NCBI GenBank assembly: GCA_937941555.1
Contig: CALDHJ010000087.1
Location: 1-7,962 of the forward strand
Length of the DNA stretch: 7,962 bases
Direction: 5' to 3'
Source of the DNA: an uncultured Granulosicoccaceae bacterium
GTDB lineage: Bacteria; Pseudomonadota; Gammaproteobacteria; CALCKW01
The translations under genes and the position numbers were made by a program. Below the pieces are notes generated by a model. That model made no database searches, had not been told where the DNA came from, and saw nothing but the letters and a program-made list of their open reading frames with translations. Of the stretch, positions 6,113 to 7,962 are shown piece by piece. The first letter of the stretch is position 1. The number at the start of each line of letters is the position of its first letter.

Positions 6113-7039
6113 CTACTGCACTCTTGCCACAGTGCCAATTGCACCCAGCGCACCTTGATTGTTACCGGCGTCAGGATAGTAATATCGAAACACCAACTCG
6201 CCATCCGACTGATCTGTGAGTTCAACAAATCCCTGATCAAGGCAGATATCGATTCCAAAAGTGATCGTTTCTCTGAAAAGCAGTTGTGCCGCTGACGATG
6301 ACAAAAGCGTCAAGGTCCCACCACAATTCAGGGAGGGGTACTCGATGCTTTGCTGTTCCTGATTGAGGACAATACGAATGGTCCAGGAAACCCTGGGAGA
6401 ATCTTGCTGACCCACACCCTCCCAAGTGCCAATTTTTCCAACCAACCCGTCGCCGATTGGTGGACTGACCTGACCACTCAGACTGTCAAGTGTGCTCTGA
6501 AGATGCGCCACTGCTTCGGCAGCGCCAATAAGAACCTGGCATTGCGAATCCTGTTGACCACCATTGGCCACCAAGTTCACAACCTCCGTATCAAAGTCAG
6601 GGCTCTCAAAGTCCAGGGTCATGCCTGCTGCTGACAAGAGCGCTTGGCCACTGATACTGATACCGTTGCTTGGATCGCAGTCTTGATCCAGCGACTGCAG
6701 CAACCTCGCCATGTTCACAACACCAACATCGTTGATGTCCGACACGCCAGCAAGCTCCAACGGCGTGAGAATCTGAGCCGCGGTGACAGCAGGAAATTTC
6801 AGATCACCTAGGCCAAAAACAACCGTTTCGCCAGCCAGGTATGAGAATTCGCCATTCGCATTCGTGAATCCGCTTCGGGTTTCGGTCTCGTAGGTCAGTC
6901 CGGAAACAGCGCTGTCCAGGAACCTCCCAGTCAGCACCTCCTCAGTCAATGCGTCCGAGCTACGCGAACCGCCATCCCCGCACCCACCCAATACAACCAA
7001 CAACGGAAACAGGCGCGTCAACTTGCTCACTGTACTCAT
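6113..7039 (-). CDS. Two-domain outer-membrane-type lipoprotein of unknown function
   Basis: A 308-aa secreted lipoprotein: lipobox LGGC with lipidated Cys20 after a short basic/hydrophobic signal, and Gly21 at +2, which permits transport to the outer membrane. After a Ser/Gly-rich linker, residues about 35-120 (FLDSAVSGLTYET, GEFSYLAGETVVFGLGD, ITPLELAG-like segment, NMARLLQSLDQD) match a module I have seen in marine gammaproteobacterial surface proteins. Residues about 203-304 form a second, probably beta-rich domain (GTWEGVG, YPSLNCGGTLTL, FRETITFG, ELVFRYYYP). Four further Cys (121, 167, 239, 266) could form two disulfides. AGGA lies six bases before the ATG. It is more AT-rich than the genes to its left and has no operon partner in the window. 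Adhesion or a surface-stabilising role would be guesses. Confidence 0.82.
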   Translation of the reverse strand: MSTVSKLTRLFPLLVVLGGCGDGGSRSSDALTEEVLTGRFLDSAVSGLTYETETRSGFTNANGEFSYLAGETVVFGLGDLKFPAVTAAQILTPLELAGVSDINDVGVVNMARLLQSLDQDCDPSNGISISGQALLSAAGMTLDFESPDFDTEVVNLVANGGQQDSQCQVLIGAAEAVAHLQSTLDSLSGQVSPPIGDGLVGKIGTWEGVGQQDSPRVSWTIRIVLNQEQQSIEYPSLNCGGTLTLLSSSAAQLLFRETITFGIDICLDQGFVELTDQSDGELVFRYYYPDAGNNQGALGAIGTVARVQ

Positions 7040-7314
7040 GGGAATTCCTGTCTAACGGCGATATCGGCGCTCCAATCAAAAAGGCTTTTGGGAAGCGAAA
7101 GACAGCGAGCAACCAATTTGAGACATCAGTACTGGGTCACTGCTCACTAGAGACTCGATTGTGCACGATAGGCTTGCCACAATCTGAGTGTTTTCGTTAG
7201 CACCGTAATCTGAGCTCTCAACATGCGCCAGCCATGACAGAGTTGGGTCACCGCTAACGGCGTAACAGCAAATCTGATACAGAGCTCTTCAGTGGTGGCA
7301 GTCTAGACTTGTAC

Positions 7315-7353
7315 TGGGACAGTGCCTGACAGTGTTACGCAATTGGGACAGTG
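7315..7353 (+). repeat. Triple GACAGTG direct repeat upstream of the desaturase
   Basis: GACAGTG starts at 7318, 7328 and 7347, so spacings are 10 and 19 bases, near one and two helical turns. The outer two extend to TGGGACAGTG. The last copy overlaps the spacer of the proposed promoter, an operator-like placement. Confidence 0.45.
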
Positions 7354-7371
7354 GTATCTCTGTGCTAAGCT
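7343..7371 (+). promoter_or_regulatory. Possible promoter of the desaturase gene
   Basis: TTGGGA (7343-7348), a 17-base spacer, then TAAGCT (7366-7371) preceded by TGC as a possible extended -10. Spacing is ideal but the -10 hexamer is poor. It would give a leader of about 60 nt. Confidence 0.3.
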
Positions 7372-7439
7372 GAACGGTTACTTTACGCAAGCAACTGCTG
7401 AGATTTAGTGGCTAGTCGCTACTGCTCCGGGCCACAAAT

Positions 7440-7962
7440 ATGTTCAGATTCCCCGCTGACCGCATTCCGGTGTCTATTGTGCTACTGATCAGCACGATCG
7501 ACTTCCTGGTGTATTTTCTGGTTGATGATATCGCCTGGTTGGCGGGGTATACGCTGATTGCGATCCTGCCAAAAGGTGTGATCTGCGCGTGGAATCATCA
7601 CCATCAGCACACGATGACGTTTCGCTCCAAGGCCCTCAACCGCATTCTGGAATTTTTTTACGCACTGCACACGGGTGTCACCACAAACCTGTGGGTGCTG
7701 CACCATGTGTTGGGTCACCACCAAAACTACCTTGATCAGACGCAGGACCAAAGTGCATGGAAAAGGCCGGACGGTCACACCATGAACGTAGTGGAATACA
7801 CATTAACCGTCGCGGGCACGTCGTACTATCGAGGCTACCAGGTCGGCAAAAAATTCCCGAAGATACAGCGCGACTTTCTGCTCTATTCCGCACTGACATT
7901 GATCGGCGTCACCGCGTTGTGCTGGTTCCGGCTGGTACCGGCGCTGTTTGTTTTTGTCGTAC
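7440..7962 (+). CDS. Membrane fatty-acid desaturase family protein (partial, 3' end outside window)
   Basis: Integral membrane di-iron enzyme; 174 residues are visible before the right edge. I translated from ATG 7440, the only in-frame ATG before codon 59. Its upstream ribosome-binding site is weak. Two hydrophobic N-terminal stretches (about 9-28 and 31-50) precede a first His box NHHHQH at 52-57 and a second HHVLGHHQNY at 88-97, followed by DQTQDQSAWKRPDGHTMN. These are ligands of the diiron centre in acyl desaturases and related hydroxylases; the C-terminal His box would lie outside the window. A further hydrophobic segment starts at about 153. It should act on an acyl chain in the inner membrane using O2 and an electron donor; regiospecificity cannot be read. 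It is divergent from the lipoprotein. Confidence 0.9.
   Translation, partial: MFRFPADRIPVSIVLLISTIDFLVYFLVDDIAWLAGYTLIAILPKGVICAWNHHHQHTMTFRSKALNRILEFFYALHTGVTTNLWVLHHVLGHHQNYLDQTQDQSAWKRPDGHTMNVVEYTLTVAGTSYYRGYQVGKKFPKIQRDFLLYSALTLIGVTALCWFRLVPALFVFVV

Larger units (their letters stand above)
7040..7439. other. 400-bp divergent intergenic region, rich in short direct repeats
   Basis: No gene is supported between the lipoprotein and desaturase starts. The stretch contains TGGGTCACyGCT twice (7133-7144, 7244-7255), AATCTGA three times (7181, 7207, 7271), GAGCTCT twice (7212, 7282), GACAGTG three times (7318, 7328, 7347) and TTACGCAA twice (7335, 7383). I found no convincing promoter for the lipoprotein on the minus strand. 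Confidence 0.6.

Noticed and set aside
6949..7200. Plus-strand open frame of 83 codons across the lipoprotein start and its upstream region
   Set aside because: It overlaps the signal-peptide region of the lipoprotein in antisense, and its translation shows no domain or ribosome-binding support.
7296..7312. TGGCA...TTGT as a sigma-54 promoter for the desaturase
   Set aside because: The TGGCA and TTG blocks are about two bases too far apart for -24/-12 spacing and the GC dinucleotide at -12 is missing.
7482..7899. Minus-strand open frames (7482-7778 and 7678-7899)
   Set aside because: Antisense to the desaturase, whose plus-strand translation carries two diagnostic His boxes.

Overview
The window looks like chromosomal DNA of a Gram-negative, probably marine or saline-habitat gammaproteobacterium. 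The pointers are a YehS (DUF1456) protein, an outer-membrane-type lipoprotein, a HypT-like LysR regulator and a quaternary-amine/betaine-class ABC importer. The genus cannot be named from the sequence. Base composition is GC-rich from 1 to about 5300 and visibly more AT-rich from about 6000 to 7400.

Region 1 (1-4242, minus strand) is a compact four-gene unit, read from high to low coordinates. It encodes a PLP-dependent lyase of the D-cysteine desulfhydrase / L-cysteate sulfo-lyase family, a periplasmic OpuAC/ProX-class binding protein, a ProV/OpuAA-class ATPase with a C-terminal CBS-like segment, and a ProW-class permease that runs off the left edge. ATPase and permease overlap by ATGA. A 13-bp stem-loop lies between the binding-protein and ATPase genes and probably tunes the expression ratio between them. 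The permease carries a long N-terminal extension made of a DUF2628-like module and a predicted coiled coil.

Region 2 (4243-5298) holds a 111-bp divergent promoter region with a short dyad, then a LysR-family regulator on the plus strand. The layout suggests that this regulator controls the lyase-transporter unit. A plausible job for the unit is import and cleavage of a small zwitterionic amino acid or sulfur compound, but the substrate cannot be fixed from sequence.

Region 3 (5299-6112) carries yehS. It most likely starts at a TTG codon with a good ribosome-binding site and is preceded by an extended -10 promoter.

Region 4 (6113-7962) has a two-domain lipoprotein on the minus strand. It is separated by a 400-bp, repeat-rich intergenic stretch from a divergently transcribed membrane fatty-acid desaturase that runs off the right edge. 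No rRNA, tRNA, CRISPR array, insertion sequence or phage gene was seen.

The strongest candidate for something under-described is the lyase + betaine-class importer + LysR unit with its unusual extended permease.
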